A stretch of 64,000 nt of DNA from Prochlorococcus sp. AG-388-A01 (GTDB lineage: Bacteria; Cyanobacteriota; Cyanobacteriia; PCC-6307; Cyanobiaceae). Below, one piece after another: positions 1 through 8,741 of the stretch. Position 1 is the stretch's first letter. Each line of letters starts with the position of its first letter. The stretch is from the NCBI GenBank assembly GCA_003279945.1, contig QCGK01000007.1, positions 1 to 64,000 of the forward strand, given 5' to 3'. The notes below the pieces were generated by a model. It saw only the letters and a list, made by a program, of their open reading frames with translations. It had not been told where the DNA came from and made no database searches. The position numbers and the translations under genes were made by a program.

Positions 1-163
1 TTAGAAGTTGATTCTGATAATTAGTAAGATTTTAAATTAAGTTAAATATTATTAGACAGGATGGAGTACGACAATAGGATATTTCAGAATGATTTGGTTA
101 TTTTTTAATTAAATATAAAGGGTCTTTATATTTAATATTTTAATTTGAATTATAAGAAGGTTG

Positions 164-643
164 TTATGAATCTAAGGCTACTTCGATAGCTGCTATTAAG
201 TTTTCGTCGAATGGTTTAACACCTGGCTTGAATCTTGCAATTACTTTACTATCTTTCCCAATCAGAAACTTCTCGAAATTCCATTCAACATCTCCTTCAG
301 GTTCAACTTTGTTAAGGGTTGTGTATGGTTCTGTGGTGTTGCCTTTGGCATGAACTTTTTCATAGATTTCAAACTTAACTCCATATTTTGTTGTGCAAAA
401 ATCTTTTATTTCTGAAAGAGAGTCGGGTTCTTGCTTTCCGAAATCATTACAAGGGAATGCAAGTATTCTTAAGCCTTTGCTTGAATATAAATCATGTAGC
501 CTTTGAAGATCCTCATACTGAGCAGTATTTCCGCAATAACTAGCTACATTAACAACTAAAATTACTTCCCCCGAATATTGACCTAGTTTTATGGATGATC
601 CGTCTGCGGAAAGAACAGTAGTATTTTGTACGTCAACTTGCAT
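164..643 (-). CDS. Glutathione peroxidase family protein
   Basis: Thiol peroxidase that reduces (lipid) hydroperoxides, probably using thioredoxin because the catalytic residue is Cys rather than Sec. At 159 aa it is a normal monomeric-type length. The NVASYCGNTAQYEDL segment (about residues 31-45) carries the peroxidatic Cys, LAFPCNDFGKQEP supplies the second Cys and the Gln, and WNFEKFLI holds the catalytic Trp. The usual K and F of the NVASKCGFT motif are Y and N here, and FPCNQFG reads FPCNDFG; these look like tolerated variants. ATG start. It is divergent from the small plus-strand ORF that follows and has no visible operon partner. Family assignment is secure; substrate is inferred. Confidence 0.93.
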   Translation of the reverse strand: MQVDVQNTTVLSADGSSIKLGQYSGEVILVVNVASYCGNTAQYEDLQRLHDLYSSKGLRILAFPCNDFGKQEPDSLSEIKDFCTTKYGVKFEIYEKVHAKGNTTEPYTTLNKVEPEGDVEWNFEKFLIGKDSKVIARFKPGVKPFDENLIAAIEVALDS

Positions 644-788
644 GTCTAAAAAAAATTACTCTTTGAAGATAGCATTGTATAGACTTTATTGTGTTTAATT
701 TATATGGTGGGTTTGGTTATTTCTTTTATAAGTTTTAATTTTTCATTTATTTAACCCTTTATAATTAATATTATTAATCAGTTTAAAT

Positions 789-1031
789 TTGGACCCATTA
801 GACCCACTTACTGAAATTATTAATTCCGGTCAAGGTTTTTCACCTGCAATTGCTTTAGAAAGAATAATTTGGGCAATGATTGGAATCTTTTTTTTAGGAT
901 CAATTTCAAAATCAATAACTAATAGCATGCGAAGTTCCAATTGGTTTGGTAGAAATTTTTTATTTAGTTATTCTAAAGATAAAAAAATTACAGATGATAC
1001 ATCTTCACAACCTTCTGGTGATGATGAATAA
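789..1031 (+). CDS. Small membrane protein, unknown function
   Basis: 80-aa ORF with a TTG start. One hydrophobic stretch (AIALERIIWAMIGIFFLGSIS) is followed by a polar tail rich in Lys, Asp and Ser that ends DDTSSQPSGDDE. It sits 11 bp upstream of purT in the same direction and may be co-transcribed. No Shine-Dalgarno precedes the TTG. I do not recognise the family. Confidence 0.72.
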   Translation: MDPLDPLTEIINSGQGFSPAIALERIIWAMIGIFFLGSISKSITNSMRSSNWFGRNFLFSYSKDKKITDDTSSQPSGDDE

Positions 1032-1042
1032 GTTTTATATAT

Positions 1043-2218
1043 ATGAAAGAATCAATTTTTTCTAAAAAGAGAATTTTATTGCTTGGTAGTGGCGAGCTTG
1101 GAAAAGAGTTAGTAATAGAATCCAAAAGATTAGGATTAGAAGTTATTGCAATTGATCGATATGAAAATGCACCTGCAATGCAAGTTGCTGATTATTCAAA
1201 AGTAATTGATATGGGAGATAAAAATATTTTAAAAAATGTTATAAAAGAATTTAAGCCTGACTATGTTGTCCCAGAAATAGAGGCACTTTCAATTGAGGCC
1301 CTAAAAGAACTCGAGGATGAAGGATTCAATATTGTTCCCAACGCAAGAACTGTAGAAATTACAATGAATAGAGATAAAATTAGAGACTTAGCTTCTAAAG
1401 ATTTAAAAATTAAAACTGCAAAGTTTGATTATATTTTTGAATTTGATGATTTAGAAAAAAAAGCAGATGAAATTGGATTTCCACTTTTACTTAAGCCTTT
1501 AATGAGCTCTTCAGGAAAAGGTCAGAGTTTGGTTGAAACAAAAAATGATTTACAAAATGCTTGGAAACAGGCACAAGCAAATTCAAGAGGAAAGGTTAAA
1601 GGTGTAATTATTGAAGAATTTATTAATTTTGATTTTGAGTTTACTCTTTTAACTGTAAGAAAAGAAAATGGTGAAAATATTTTTTGCTTACCAATTGGAC
1701 ATCTTCAATCTAATGGAGACTATCAATGTAGTTGGCAACCTGTAGATATCAACGAGTCCTTAATTATTGAAGCTAAGAAAATGACAAGTAGAATATTAAA
1801 TAACCTAAATGGAGCTGGATTATACGGAGTAGAGTTTTTTATAAAAGGAAGTGAGGTTATATTTTCAGAATTATCTCCAAGACCACACGACACTGGCATG
1901 GTTACTTTAGTTAGTCAAAATATTAATGAATTTGAATTACATTTAAGGGCTTTTTTAAATTTACCAATACCGCATATAGATCTAATAGAACCCTCTGCAA
2001 CCAGAGTAATACTTTCTAACCAAGAGTATCTAAATCCTATTTATGAGGGTCTTAATGAAGCGTTAGAATTCGAAAAGACTAAAGTGCTCATATTTGGCAA
2101 ACCAGTTTCCAGAAAAGGCAGAAGAATGGGTGTTGTTCTCTCATCAAATTCTGACATTGATTTGGCTAGAAAAAATGCAGATGAAGCTGCACGTAAAATA
2201 AAAGTCAGTACTACATAA
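1043..2218 (+). CDS. purT: Formate-dependent phosphoribosylglycinamide formyltransferase
   Basis: ATP-grasp enzyme that makes N-formyl-GAR from GAR, formate and ATP in de novo purine synthesis. It is an alternative to folate-dependent PurN. Length is 391 aa against about 392 in E. coli. The N-terminus RILLLGSGELGKELVIESKRLGLEVIAIDRYENAPAMQVA is the PurT/PurK nucleotide-binding start. The ATP-grasp core includes FPLLLKPLMSSSGKGQS and IIEEFINFDFEFTLL, and metal-site residues lie in GAGLYGVEFF and FSELSPRPHDTGMVTL. ATG start. It is a cytoplasmic enzyme, and no other purine gene lies nearby. Confidence 0.96.
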   Translation: MKESIFSKKRILLLGSGELGKELVIESKRLGLEVIAIDRYENAPAMQVADYSKVIDMGDKNILKNVIKEFKPDYVVPEIEALSIEALKELEDEGFNIVPNARTVEITMNRDKIRDLASKDLKIKTAKFDYIFEFDDLEKKADEIGFPLLLKPLMSSSGKGQSLVETKNDLQNAWKQAQANSRGKVKGVIIEEFINFDFEFTLLTVRKENGENIFCLPIGHLQSNGDYQCSWQPVDINESLIIEAKKMTSRILNNLNGAGLYGVEFFIKGSEVIFSELSPRPHDTGMVTLVSQNINEFELHLRAFLNLPIPHIDLIEPSATRVILSNQEYLNPIYEGLNEALEFEKTKVLIFGKPVSRKGRRMGVVLSSNSDIDLARKNADEAARKIKVSTT

Positions 2219-2311
2219 ATATTAAATAAAAATAACGAAAAAAATACTTATTTCCTTTGTTTTTGTTCTATCTCTCTCTGGGTATTATTTGAGTATGTTC
2301 TTTATTTCATA

Positions 2312-2512
2312 ATGATAGAAAATTATAAAGGTTGGGATATAACTTTAAATTGGGATAATAAAGATCATCTCAAGAGGGATAATACTAAAAGTAATTTTTT
2401 TAATCAAAAGGAAAAATGGATTGGTGTTCACTTAAATGGTGAAAAAATCTATGGTTCTTCTCTAAAAGAAATTAGGCATATTATTGATTATCCTAGTTTG
2501 CATGCAAATTAG
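2312..2512 (+). CDS. Small conserved hypothetical protein
   Basis: 66-aa soluble ORF with an ATG start, rich in Trp, Asn and Lys (YKGWDITLNWDNKDHLKRDN; EKWIGVHLNGEKIYGSS). No transmembrane segment or Cys motif is seen. It lies alone between purT and a convergent minus-strand small ORF. The non-random, aromatic composition suggests a real gene; function unknown. Confidence 0.65.
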   Translation: MIENYKGWDITLNWDNKDHLKRDNTKSNFFNQKEKWIGVHLNGEKIYGSSLKEIRHIIDYPSLHAN

Positions 2513-2526
2513 GTTAAAAGATTTTT

Positions 2527-2688
2527 TTAATTATCCTGATTATTTTCATTATCTTCAATTAGTTCATTAGCAAGTTTTCTTAAATCTCCCTTAATCGAGA
2601 CCCATGTAAAGGCGATTATAAAAATTGAAGCAGATATTGCAACAGTGATTTTTTCGACAGGGGACATTCCAAGTGCAATGGCAAACAT
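2527..2688 (-). CDS. Single-span small membrane protein, not in the ORF track
   Basis: Read directly from the minus strand: a 53-codon ORF beginning MFAIALGMSPVEKITVAISA. A clear transmembrane helix (ITVAISASIFIIAFTWVSI) is followed by a charged helix and an acidic tail (LANELIEDNENNQDN). It is convergent with the 66-aa gene and separated from it by 14 bp. Composition is protein-like and the ORF fills the interval. Function unknown. Confidence 0.6.
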   Translation of the reverse strand: MFAIALGMSPVEKITVAISASIFIIAFTWVSIKGDLRKLANELIEDNENNQDN

Positions 2689-2858
2689 TTCAAACCAAAT
2701 ACTAATTTTTCATTATATTGAATTTTTATAAATAGTTAGAATCAAATTTTTTTTTGCAATGATATTTAATTATTTAAAATATTAAAATAAAATTTAAATT
2801 TAAATTCCTTATCTTATTTATTGTTTCTGATTACAATTTTATTCAGTAAGATTAAATT

Positions 2859-3080
2859 ATGGAAAAAAAAAAGTGTCCCCAATGTAAAAATTTAATTTCA
2901 AAAACTTCTCCAACATGTTTATTTTGTGGCAGACCTAATAAATTTATAACTAAGGAATACGTCAATAAAAAGTGGAATGAAGATAATAATAAAAATGTAT
3001 TTGATTATATTTTAATTAATAAGTATCTTATATTTATTTCATTATTAATATTTACAATTGTTATTATTAAATTAGTTTAA
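2859..3080 (+). CDS. Zinc-ribbon protein with C-terminal membrane anchor
   Basis: 73-aa protein. The N-terminus has the zinc-ribbon pattern KKCPQCKNLISKTSPTCLFCGRPN (CPxC then CxxCG), expected to bind one Zn. The C-terminus is one transmembrane helix (YLIFISLLIFTIVIIKLV) that ends at the last residue, so it is a tail-anchored domain. ATG start. It is convergent with pepN, whose stop is 13 bp away. Role unknown. Confidence 0.75.
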   Translation: MEKKKCPQCKNLISKTSPTCLFCGRPNKFITKEYVNKKWNEDNNKNVFDYILINKYLIFISLLIFTIVIIKLV

Positions 3081-3093
3081 TATTATCAATAAA

Positions 3094-5700
3094 TCACTCT
3101 ATTATTGCATCTAATACTTCTTTAGTATTTGTTGATAATTTATTTTTTTTAATCTGCTTTATTGTTTCTATCATATTACTTTTGTAAGGTTCAGAATAAT
3201 AATTGTATCTACTAAATATTTTCACAAAACGTGAAATTACTATTGGATTTAATTTATCAAAGTCAATTATCTTTTTTGCAATATATTTATAACCAGAACC
3301 ATCTATTGCATGAAAAGTACTATTTCTTGTTACGAAAGTATTTAATATGGCTCTTAAAGTGTTTGGTGATTTTGAATCATAAAACTTATTTTCAAATAAT
3401 TTTTCTATACCGCCAGTCTTATCATCAGTTTCTATAGATGCATTGAATGAAAACCAACTATCTAATACGACACTATTATTTTTCCATTTATTGAAGAAAA
3501 TATTTGAAATAGTCTGTCTCTCAGGACAATTAATCCTGCTGAAGGAATTCAATGCAGCTTTTGCTAGGGTCATCGAATTACTGTCGACATAATTTATTAT
3601 TTTGCTTTTAATTTCATTATCATCACTGTGTAAAATTAGTTTCCAAATAGTTTCGATTAGTTTCCTTTCGTTTTTACCTTCTGGCCAAACTTTATTTACA
3701 CTTTTTTCTATTTCTTGGAGCTTAAAAAATAATTCTTTTTTTAATTTGGTACCGAATAAATAATTTAATTCGTCAATAGTTTTATATATTTTTAAAGGGT
3801 CAATATTTTCAATCTCTGATTCAATTTCAGCAAAAGTTGGAATACTTAGTAATTCTGATAAAAGAGAAAAATTAATATCTTTATTTTTTATAAATGAAAT
3901 TAAGGTACTTATTAATTTCTTTTCAACTTTATGATCAGGTTTTTCATCTAATCTGGATAAGATGATTTTTTTATAAAATACTTTTACAGTATTTGATAGT
4001 GTGAAAAAATCTTTTTCATATTTTAAGATTAAAAATTTTTCATCCAAGGTAGTGTCTGATTCCCACTCAACTGGTGAAGAGAATTCGCGAAAATAAGTTA
4101 CTAAAGGGATTTGGAGATGAGATCTTACATTCCTAAAAATAAATTCTTGTTTTTTTGTTTTTAAAACAACTGTTTTTTGTATTATTTTATTTTCACCGCA
4201 AAATATAGCCAGATTTATAGGAATTATTAGAGGTAAATCATTATATGGGTTCCTCTTTATTGGATTACTTTGAGAGGCTTGAATTGTAAGTTTTTCGTCT
4301 GATTGATCCCAGATTCTCTTGAATTTAACTTTTGGTGTGCCATTTTGCTTGTACCAGACTGTAAAGTCTTTAGGATCGATTTCCTTATTTTGCTCTAAAA
4401 TTTTATCGACAAATTGGTCTATTGTTGCTGCCTTGCCATCATATGTTGAGATGTAATTACTAAATCCTTTATAGAAATTTTCATCTTTTACAAGCTTGTT
4501 AAGCATTCTAATTATTTCTGATCCTTTCTCATATATTGTGGTCGTATAGAAATTGTCTATTTCTTGATATTTTTCTGGCATTACAGGATGTGATGTTGGA
4601 CCAGAATCTTCTCTAAATTGATTTCTTCTGAGAAATTTTGCATCCTCAAGTCTTTTGATTTCATGATTATGAAGGTCTGCAGTGAATTGTTGATCTCTAA
4701 ATACTGTTAAACCCTCTTTTAGAGATAATTGAAACCAATCCCTACAAGTTACTCTATTACCGGTCCAATTATGGAAGTATTCATGAGCGATCACCCCCTC
4801 TATTCTTTCTAATTCCTCATCAGTTGTGGTTTCAGAATTAGCTAGTATTAGTTTTGAGTTGAAAATATTGAGACTTTTATTTTCCATTGCTCCCATATTA
4901 AAGTGCCTGACTGCAACTATATTGAACAATGACAAATCGTATTCAAGGTTATATTTATTCTCATCCCATCTCATTGATCTCTTTAAGGAACTTATTGCAT
5001 GATGAACATATTTTTCATCGCCATACTCAACATAAATATTTATTTTTACTTTTTTATTTGATTTTGTTGTGAAATTGTCTTTTACACAATTAAGTTTCCC
5101 TGCTACCAATGCAAATAGATATGAGGGTTTCGGATATGGGTCTTCCCAAATTATTTCATGTCGATTATTTGTAAGATTATTTTCTTTTACAACGTTACCA
5201 TTTGAAAGTAAGACAGGATAATCATTCTTGTCTGCCTCAATTCTCACAGTGTATTTACTTAAAATATCAGGCCTATCAGAGTGAAAACTTATCCTTCTAA
5301 ATCCCTCTGCCTCGCATTGTGTTGTTATAATTCCATTGCTTTCATACATTCCTAAAAGGGATGTATTTTCCTTCGGTTTAATTATCCCTTCTATTTTTAG
5401 TAAAAAATTATCTTTATTTATATTTTTAATTTTTAATTTATTTTTTTGTTGTTTGTAGTATTCCTCTTTTATTAGTGTGTCATCTATTAATATTTTTTTT
5501 ATGAATATATCTGTACCATCAAGAATAAGATTTCTGGTATTCTTATTTTTTTTTACTAATTTTAGTCTCGTCGTTACATTAACTGTATTTTTCTTAATTA
5601 CGAAGTCCAAAAAAATTTCTGGAATTTCATAATCAAAAACTTTGTAATCTTCAAGTTTTACATATCTTGAAATACTCTTTTGGTTTTTTGGATTTTTCAT
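3094..5700 (-). CDS. pepN: Aminopeptidase N (M1 family)
   Basis: Zinc metallo-aminopeptidase that removes N-terminal residues from peptides, acting in cytoplasmic peptide turnover. It is 868 aa; E. coli PepN is 870. Visible are the exopeptidase motif GAMENKSLNIF (about 270-280), the zinc motif HEYFHNWTGNRV (306-317) and the third ligand Glu in LSLKEGLTVFRD (about 329). The N-terminal beta domain has the typical GLYES-like segment GMYESNGIITTQCEAEGFRRI. The C-terminal half is a divergent, Lys/Asn-rich superhelical domain ending DAIIE. ATG start. Active-site residues are all present. Confidence 0.97.
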   Translation of the reverse strand: MKNPKNQKSISRYVKLEDYKVFDYEIPEIFLDFVIKKNTVNVTTRLKLVKKNKNTRNLILDGTDIFIKKILIDDTLIKEEYYKQQKNKLKIKNINKDNFLLKIEGIIKPKENTSLLGMYESNGIITTQCEAEGFRRISFHSDRPDILSKYTVRIEADKNDYPVLLSNGNVVKENNLTNNRHEIIWEDPYPKPSYLFALVAGKLNCVKDNFTTKSNKKVKINIYVEYGDEKYVHHAISSLKRSMRWDENKYNLEYDLSLFNIVAVRHFNMGAMENKSLNIFNSKLILANSETTTDEELERIEGVIAHEYFHNWTGNRVTCRDWFQLSLKEGLTVFRDQQFTADLHNHEIKRLEDAKFLRRNQFREDSGPTSHPVMPEKYQEIDNFYTTTIYEKGSEIIRMLNKLVKDENFYKGFSNYISTYDGKAATIDQFVDKILEQNKEIDPKDFTVWYKQNGTPKVKFKRIWDQSDEKLTIQASQSNPIKRNPYNDLPLIIPINLAIFCGENKIIQKTVVLKTKKQEFIFRNVRSHLQIPLVTYFREFSSPVEWESDTTLDEKFLILKYEKDFFTLSNTVKVFYKKIILSRLDEKPDHKVEKKLISTLISFIKNKDINFSLLSELLSIPTFAEIESEIENIDPLKIYKTIDELNYLFGTKLKKELFFKLQEIEKSVNKVWPEGKNERKLIETIWKLILHSDDNEIKSKIINYVDSNSMTLAKAALNSFSRINCPERQTISNIFFNKWKNNSVVLDSWFSFNASIETDDKTGGIEKLFENKFYDSKSPNTLRAILNTFVTRNSTFHAIDGSGYKYIAKKIIDFDKLNPIVISRFVKIFSRYNYYSEPYKSNMIETIKQIKKNKLSTNTKEVLDAIIE

Positions 5701-5750
5701 CTTTAAAAAGAAGTTCAGAAGTTAAATAATCTAGGATACTTATTTTGAAA

Positions 5751-6116
5751 TTATAAGTTTGGGCTATTATCTTCTGTTTCACAAAAATGTGATTTAATCT
5801 CCCCAGAAGGTAGTAGTTCGTATAAAGAAGGATTATTAATATCAGGTGATCCGTCCTTATTAAATTCGTACCTCCAGTCCCATTTTTTATCTGTAAAGGA
5901 AATATAGTCTTTTCTTAGAGAGTATGGAAGCATTAGCTTTGTTTTATTCCAATCAATATTTATAAATGCTCCTGGCTTTAATTCAGATATCTTTTCTACT
6001 ATTGAAAAGTCTCCATTAATATTATTTCTCATCACAAGATTAAGCTTTGAATTTTCACAAACATAGCTAGTATTTAAAGCTAATAAAAGTATTGAGGTAA
6101 TAAAAAATGAATAAAT
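5751..6116 (-). CDS. Secreted small protein; probable ATT start upstream of the listed ORF
   Basis: The ORF track starts this gene at 6035 (94 aa), but the frame stays open upstream and encodes a convincing signal peptide, YSFFITSILLLALNTSYVCENS. The only well-placed initiation region is AAGGAG (6125-6130) with 8 nt of spacing to an ATT codon at 6116-6114; no ATG, GTG or TTG is available in frame upstream of 6035. From the ATT the product is 121 aa, exported, with a Trp/Tyr-rich mature domain (WDWRYEFNKDGSPDINNPSLYELLPSGEI). Function is not recognised. Either ATT initiates translation, or an ATG was mutated or misread. Confidence 0.7.
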   Translation of the reverse strand: MYSFFITSILLLALNTSYVCENSKLNLVMRNNINGDFSIVEKISELKPGAFINIDWNKTKLMLPYSLRKDYISFTDKKWDWRYEFNKDGSPDINNPSLYELLPSGEIKSHFCETEDNSPNL

Positions 6117-6185
6117 TTTTTGAACTCCTTTTAAAGTAGATTTACTTTCAAGCTAAATGACTTAATAAAAGATCTTTTGGATAAT

Positions 6186-6908
6186 TTAAATCATTATAGA
6201 TTGCATACTCTTTAGATCTACAAGATTACAATTTAATTTCTCTTCATAATCCTGGACTGAAATAAAATTATTTAAAAATCCTGAATATTTTGCATCTCCG
6301 CCCACGGTACTTGAAAGTATATATTTTGGATTGAATTTGTTAATCAATTTAGGTATTACATCAGCACCTTTAACAAAAGAACCTACTAAGGGTAATTCTA
6401 AATTTTTTGTAGGAGTAATGACTGCATCAAGATTTTGTTTATTTAAATTTTCATCAAGATATCCATGGGGCTCTATATAAAAACTATTATCTTGATCGTC
6501 CTTAACAATATATCCGTTCTCTATTTGTGGTACCGGAGCCCCAGCAGTGGCTTCAAAAGTTAAATTGAATTGATTAATCTTTTCAGCTGGTTTAAGCATT
6601 TTTATTGAACTAAAACCAATTTTTTCTAATGTTTCAATAGCACTTTTAGGGCAAATTATAGGAATATCCTTTCTGAACATTTCTAATGTTGGAACGTGAC
6701 AATGATCAGGTAATCCTTGAGTTAATAAAATAATATCTATTTTTTTATCTATTAGTATTTCTTCTTCTAATGATCCTTTAAAAAACCACTCACCTGGTGG
6801 AAATATTAAATCTCCTTTGAGCCAAGGATCAATAATTAAATTGGTTTTTTGAAATTTTATAAGCCAACCATTTGAACCAAGGTAGGTCGCTTCAAAAGTC
6901 ATTTTCAA
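6186..6908 (-). CDS. Metallo-beta-lactamase-fold protein with altered metal motif
   Basis: 240 aa with the UlaG-like beta-lactamase fold start: FEATYLGSNGWLIKF, then NLIIDPWLKGDL. The canonical HxHxDH is replaced by TQGLPDHCH (about 63-71), which keeps only the D-H pair plus a following His. Related cyanobacterial and plastid proteins share a QGLxDH pattern as far as I recall, so this is probably a family trait and not decay. Later motifs include PHGYLDENL, possibly carrying another ligand, and SSTVGGDAKYSGF. ATG start. Enzymatic activity cannot be inferred. Confidence 0.75.
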   Translation of the reverse strand: MKMTFEATYLGSNGWLIKFQKTNLIIDPWLKGDLIFPPGEWFFKGSLEEEILIDKKIDIILLTQGLPDHCHVPTLEMFRKDIPIICPKSAIETLEKIGFSSIKMLKPAEKINQFNLTFEATAGAPVPQIENGYIVKDDQDNSFYIEPHGYLDENLNKQNLDAVITPTKNLELPLVGSFVKGADVIPKLINKFNPKYILSSTVGGDAKYSGFLNNFISVQDYEEKLNCNLVDLKSMQSIMI

Positions 6909-6968
6909 TTCATTGTTTTACTAGACTATAAAGTAATTTTGGCTTTATCGAGAAATTACTAATTTAGA

Positions 6969-7271
6969 TTAGTTTGCTTCATTTAAGATTTGAAATGACT
7001 TTCTTTTTAGATTAAATATTAAAACTTGATTATCTTTATAATTATTCTCAAAGTTTTCTTTTTCTAGCATTTGTATTGGTATTAGAGCTAATCCTCCTGT
7101 TCCTGAAAATATGATTGGCATGGTGCTATTTTTAGTCCCATTCATTTTTTGTAAGTCAATAGCTTGAGAAACTATCTTTCTGGCTTTATCAAATCCGTAT
7201 TCTTCTATTAATTCAGGCCATAAAAAGTTAACTGATTCATATTTCGAAAACTCAATTTGTACTGTTTTCAT
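6969..7271 (-). CDS. Conserved hypothetical protein
   Basis: 100-aa soluble protein with ATG start and no transmembrane helix or recognised motif. Segments include VNFLWPELIEEYGFDKARKIVSQAIDLQ and PIIFSGTGGLALIPIQMLE. It lies 60 bp downstream of the MBL-fold gene on the same strand. Coding looks real; function unknown. Confidence 0.7.
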   Translation of the reverse strand: MKTVQIEFSKYESVNFLWPELIEEYGFDKARKIVSQAIDLQKMNGTKNSTMPIIFSGTGGLALIPIQMLEKENFENNYKDNQVLIFNLKRKSFQILNEAN

Positions 7272-7316
7272 TAAAAAATAATAGATATACAGTGATTAAC
7301 TAATTAAGATATTTAC

Positions 7317-7502
7317 TTAATTACTATTTTTAAACCTATCCATGACTAGTTGCAACATATCTACTACATCACCATCAGTTAAATTTAAATCCTTCTTTAA
7401 ATCATTGCAAGTTAAATTCATTTCAAGTGCCGCTTCAGCCATATGATTAACTTTTTGGTTATCACCGCCCAATGAAATAAAGGGATTGAAGTTTTCTATC
7501 AT
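7317..7502 (-). CDS. Small hypothetical protein
   Basis: 61-aa acidic, helical-looking protein (MAEAALEMNLTCNDLKKDLNLTDGDVVDMLQLVMDRFKNSN). The DLNLTDGDVVDMLQ region could be a short helix-turn-helix, but that is weak. Same strand as its neighbours. Its spacing and composition support a real gene. Confidence 0.65.
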   Translation of the reverse strand: MIENFNPFISLGGDNQKVNHMAEAALEMNLTCNDLKKDLNLTDGDVVDMLQLVMDRFKNSN

Positions 7503-7609
7503 TTAATACTTGTTGTTACCACTTAGTTCTAGCTAAGAAATAATCAATTATCATTTATTGATACAGAAGCTTATAAATATGTTATTTAATATTTAGAAAG
7601 TTTTTATTT

Positions 7610-7990
7610 TTAAACTAGGGATATTGATATACCTTTTGATATCAATGCGAATCTTCTGGCTCTCACAAGTAAAGGAAATATCAAATTTGTTCGTTTAGTT
7701 GATTTAAACACTCTAGAAAGTAACAAAAGTAAACTACTTGAAGGATTATTTATCTGTTTGCAAATAGTATTAATTGCATCTGCCCCATGAAAGATATCTT
7801 CATCTTTAAGGAGAATAGCTCCTTTATCCAGGTCATAACCTTTCTCTAGGAGGGATTTAATTAGAGTTAAATTTTTACGACCATCAAGAATTTTAATATT
7901 ATTTATCTTGCTTTTGATCTCAAGGAGCTCAGCAAAATGATTGCAGAATGGGCATTCTCCATCATAAATAAAGGTATGGTTGGAAGTCAT
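7610..7990 (-). CDS. DUF393 / DCC-family thiol oxidoreductase-like protein
   Basis: 126 aa. It opens with the signature FIYDGECPFCNHFAELL, a thioredoxin-like CxxC site close to the N-terminus, as in the DUF393 (DCC) family. The following GADAINTICKQI region and a basic C-terminus match the usual 120-140 aa length. Predicted to be a cytosolic or membrane-associated thiol-disulfide oxidoreductase; the partner is unknown. ATG start. A short upstream ORF overlaps its 5' end. Confidence 0.85.
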   Translation of the reverse strand: MTSNHTFIYDGECPFCNHFAELLEIKSKINNIKILDGRKNLTLIKSLLEKGYDLDKGAILLKDEDIFHGADAINTICKQINNPSSSLLLLLSRVFKSTKRTNLIFPLLVRARRFALISKGISISLV

Positions 7991-8087
7991 TAGAAAAAAA
8001 CAGTTTTGATGGTCTTAAAGTTCGCCAACAAAATAATAATGCCCCGATAATAGAACAAATAATAAAAGTTTTGTGGATTTCTAACAT
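7962..8087 (-). CDS. Possible small membrane ORF overlapping the DUF393 gene
   Basis: 41-codon ORF read from the minus strand (MLEIHKTFIICSIIGALLFCWRTL...). It has one hydrophobic helix and a short basic tail, then runs 29 bp into the DUF393 gene in another frame. It fills the upstream interval, but the overlapped tail looks arbitrary. It may be a real leader or membrane peptide, or chance. Confidence 0.3.
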   Translation of the reverse strand: MLEIHKTFIICSIIGALLFCWRTLRPSKLFFSNDFQPYLYL

Positions 8088-8193
8088 AAGGGGATAGCTA
8101 TAAGATTCTAATAATTACGAAGAAATGTCTCAATATAGGTATATTTTTCATAAAAATCTGTATGCTTACTCGGAGATATTATGTTTTAAAATC

Positions 8194-8331
8194 ATGAATT
8201 TATTAGCTTCTTTTGCTTTAGGTGGTTTCAATCCTTGGGCAGCAGGGTTTGGAATTGGTTCTTTAGTCCTTTTTGGTCTTGTTGGTCTTGTCGCTGGTCC
8301 AAATCTAAAGAATTTTGACCCTGATGCATAA
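8194..8331 (+). CDS. Small single-span membrane protein
   Basis: The track begins this ORF at 8125, but protein-like sequence starts at the ATG at 8194. That gives 45 aa: MNLLASFALGGFNPWAAGFG, then a Gly-rich hydrophobic helix and the end GPNLKNFDPDA. The composition resembles small thylakoid subunits, although I cannot match it to a named Psb, Psa or Pet protein. A strong intrinsic terminator follows 24 bp after the stop, which supports a separate transcription unit. Confidence 0.7.
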   Translation: MNLLASFALGGFNPWAAGFGIGSLVLFGLVGLVAGPNLKNFDPDA

Positions 8332-8355
8332 ATCATCATACTTAATATAGATTTT

Positions 8356-8381
8356 AAAAGACTCATTTGAGTCTTTTTTTT
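8356..8381 (+). terminator. Intrinsic terminator after the 45-aa membrane gene
   Basis: Perfect 9-bp stem AAAAGACTC/GAGTCTTTT with an ATTT loop, running into eight T residues. It lies just downstream of the stop at 8331. The A-tract on the 5' side could allow weaker function on the minus strand. Confidence 0.85.
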
Positions 8382-8439
8382 ATGCGGTTTTTAAAATTTA
8401 TTTTTAGAATCAGATTAAAATCTTTATTTAGCCAAAGAA

Positions 8440-8709
8440 ATGTTGTTGAATCCTTTTTATCCATTTACTTTTTTGAAAATCTCTTCTCTAAAGGCCACTA
8501 TTGTTTTTTTATCAATTCTTCTAATAAAATCAAACCTGCTTAGATTGAAAGGGGGACTAATAGGTGGACTTTTTGCTTTGATGCTCATATCAGGAATATT
8601 AGCTTCTAGTACTTTAGCTTTAGGGTCTTTAGTTTATGCTTATAGATTAAAGAAAAAATCTAATCCTGATGATAATCAAATTCAGGATTTAGAAACTGTT
8701 AATGTTTAA
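8440..8709 (+). CDS. Small membrane protein, start uncertain
   Basis: ORF of 89 codons from the ATG. The better-looking part begins near a TTG at 8545 (LKGGLIGGLFALMLISGILASS), which would give about 55 aa: one glycine-rich hydrophobic region, then AYRLKKKSNPDDNQIQDLETVNV. The N-terminal 35 residues are hydrophobic but look less conserved in character. It follows a terminator and is likely its own unit. Function unknown. Confidence 0.6.
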   Translation: MLLNPFYPFTFLKISSLKATIVFLSILLIKSNLLRLKGGLIGGLFALMLISGILASSTLALGSLVYAYRLKKKSNPDDNQIQDLETVNV

Positions 8710-8741
8710 GATATTTTGTGAATTTAATCCAACTGGATTAT

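Noticed and set aside
1-163. Partial gene at the left edge
   Set aside because: Frames are broken by stops; the longest ATG frame is 15 codons (MEYDNRIFQNDLVIF).
8166-8366. 66-aa minus-strand ORF
   Set aside because: Antisense to the 45-aa membrane protein and its terminator; Pro/Lys-rich translation looks like a shadow.
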